Shown here piece after piece: positions 62,818-64,000 of a stretch of DNA of 64,000 bases. The notes under the pieces were generated by a model. The model saw nothing but the letters and a program-made list of their open reading frames with translations. It was not told the origin of the DNA and did not search any database. The position numbers were made by a program, and so were the translations under genes. This stretch comes from Tetrahymena thermophila SB210 (taxonomy: Eukaryota; Ciliophora; Oligohymenophorea; Hymenostomatida; Tetrahymenidae). The stretch covers positions 1 through 64,000 of the forward strand of contig NW_002476241.1 of NCBI RefSeq assembly GCF_000189635.1, read 5' to 3'. Position 1 is the stretch's first letter. Each line of letters opens with the position of its first letter.

Positions 62818-64000
62818 TCAATTTTAAACATTTGCGTGCTTATTTGATGCACGGGTTATTGTTTGTTGAAGAGATCTCTTAGCAGCCTCGCTAAATCTCT
62901 TTTCCTCTAATTGAACTATAATTGTTAATTAACTTTAAAATTTAATTTTTAAATTAAAAATTTACTTTATTTTTTAAGCTTGGAGCGTTGTACGTTTGGA
63001 ATTAGGAATGAGTGTACAAGATCCTTTATAAGAGTTTGATTGTTATTATATTTTCTTTCGAAGTCCTCCAAAGGCAAGTTGAATTTTGCCTTTCTTAAAT
63101 TTGTCATTATTGTGGCTTGTCTTGCAGAAGCTTTTTATTAAATTAAAATTAATTTAAAGATTAATATTAAATAAAATAATATTTAAGATAAAAACAAAAA
63201 AAACTTTAATTTCAATCAATTAATTAATTTTTTAAATGATTTTATTTTATATTTACATTGTTCTAAAGCATTCGACATCAACCAATCTAAATATGTATCT
63301 ACGGTGCCTTGATGAACTCTGATAAGTTAATTGTGAAGAACGTCTTCACGGTCTCTAAGAATCTCTTCTGCTTGTCTTTTACCAGCTTCCTCGATTTCTC
63401 TTATTCTTCTGTCCTTTTCAGCTATTTCAACCATTTGCTATATCTTTCTTTCTTGCTTGATACGAAGCAATTCCTTTGATAATTCATCCATAGTTTCAGC
63501 TATAACTTCTCCTTAAATGCTTTCTAGTACAGCATTCTTAACTTTTTCTTCATGTTGTTACATGAGCACTTCTTCAGCTTTATCTTCCTCTAAGTTTTCG
63601 ATTTGAGCTACTGTAAGCAATTCTTCAATAAGGGCAGTACGCTTTTTCTTACCTTCGTACATTATATTCTAAGTAGTTCTACCTCTTAACAATCTTTGTA
63701 AAAGGAGAACAGCTTCTTCCCTCTTATCAGCAGCTTGCATCAATTAAACACCATTAGGACCTCTGTACTCCTAAATTTCTGTTATTAGAGAAGGACTAAT
63801 GTTAAAATCAGTGCTATTTTAATAAATAATTTTCATTATTTTTATTTTAAATTTTTAAATGATTAATTTATTTACTCATATTTCCAAGTAGGAGTTGCAG
63901 GACGAATTTTGTTTTCGAAGTTTCTGTAAGAAAAGTTGTTTCCTTCTTATTTTTATTAGGCTTTGCTTTATTCATGAACTCCATTAATTTCATCTTATGC
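62818..64000 (-). CDS. CFAP91: CFAP91/MAATS1, ciliary axoneme protein, C-terminal part
   Basis: The gene enters from beyond the window's right edge (5' end missing) and ends at TGA 62818-62820. Visible exons are >64000-63876, 63813-63257, 63130-62966 and 62915-62818. Introns of 62, 126 and 50 bp are all in frame. About 315 residues are present. LLRGRTTQNIMYEGKKKR, MDELSKELLRIKQERKIQQM, EIAEKDRRIREIEEAGKRQA and VHQGTVDTYLDWLM follow the conserved MAATS1 core, and DLVHSFLIPNVQRSK matches its C-terminal segment. CFAP91 belongs to the calmodulin- and spoke-associated complex at the base of radial spokes and helps regulate dynein-driven bending. The convergent neighbour and other ciliary genes in this arm have no visible operon-like link. 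Confidence 0.92.

Overview
This window is the end of a ciliate macronuclear chromosome, most likely from Tetrahymena or a close relative. It opens with 53 perfect AACCCC (C4A2) telomere units. The DNA is extremely A+T-rich. Long conserved reading frames exist only if TAA and TAG are read as glutamine and TGA is the only stop. Introns are roughly 50 bp to more than 800 bp and nearly all follow GT...AG, which argues against Paramecium with its 20-33 bp introns. All protein calls below use that code.

Left arm (1-20 kb). Behind the telomere and about 550 bp of spacer lie two very large minus-strand genes (869-11167 and 14896-19918). Both encode signal-peptide, cysteine-rich, multi-pass membrane proteins of the ciliate surface-receptor-like type. 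The first also has a beta-propeller-like and a pectin-lyase/POMP-like region. A 3.7 kb A/T desert with degenerate repeats separates them.

Middle (20-40 kb). Compact, mostly intronless genes follow: an ABHD17-like alpha/beta hydrolase (+), a two-TM ectodomain protein (-), a protein fusing a ubiquitin-like domain to leucine-rich repeats (-), a DHHC palmitoyltransferase (+), a mitochondrial-type TPR-like protein (+), a B-box/coiled-coil protein (-), a small Cys-cluster/Gln-rich protein (-) and a divergent stand-alone ubiquitin-like protein lacking the C-terminal Gly-Gly (+). The hydrolase and the DHHC enzyme could act on opposite sides of protein palmitoylation, but nothing in the sequence links them directly.

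Right arm (40-64 kb). An 11-exon gene (40292-50056) whose frame closes exactly encodes a 2,603-residue coiled-coil protein with a basic, Ser/Thr-Pro-rich head. It is followed by BBS8/TTC8 (-), a small gene of unknown function (-), a larger acidic Cys-cluster gene (-), a 118-residue cysteine-rich membrane protein (+), and the 3' part of CFAP91/MAATS1 (-), which runs off the window. BBS8 and CFAP91 are ciliary, and the coiled-coil protein is probably cytoskeletal, so this arm carries several genes for the ciliary apparatus or cortex.

I saw no tRNA, rRNA, transposon or CRISPR array. The most unusual items are the giant coiled-coil protein, with ten recurring (V/I)KR(S/A)-type motifs and a 38-residue tandem repeat, the Gly-Gly-less ubiquitin-like gene, and a small isolated structured element at 59774-59850.
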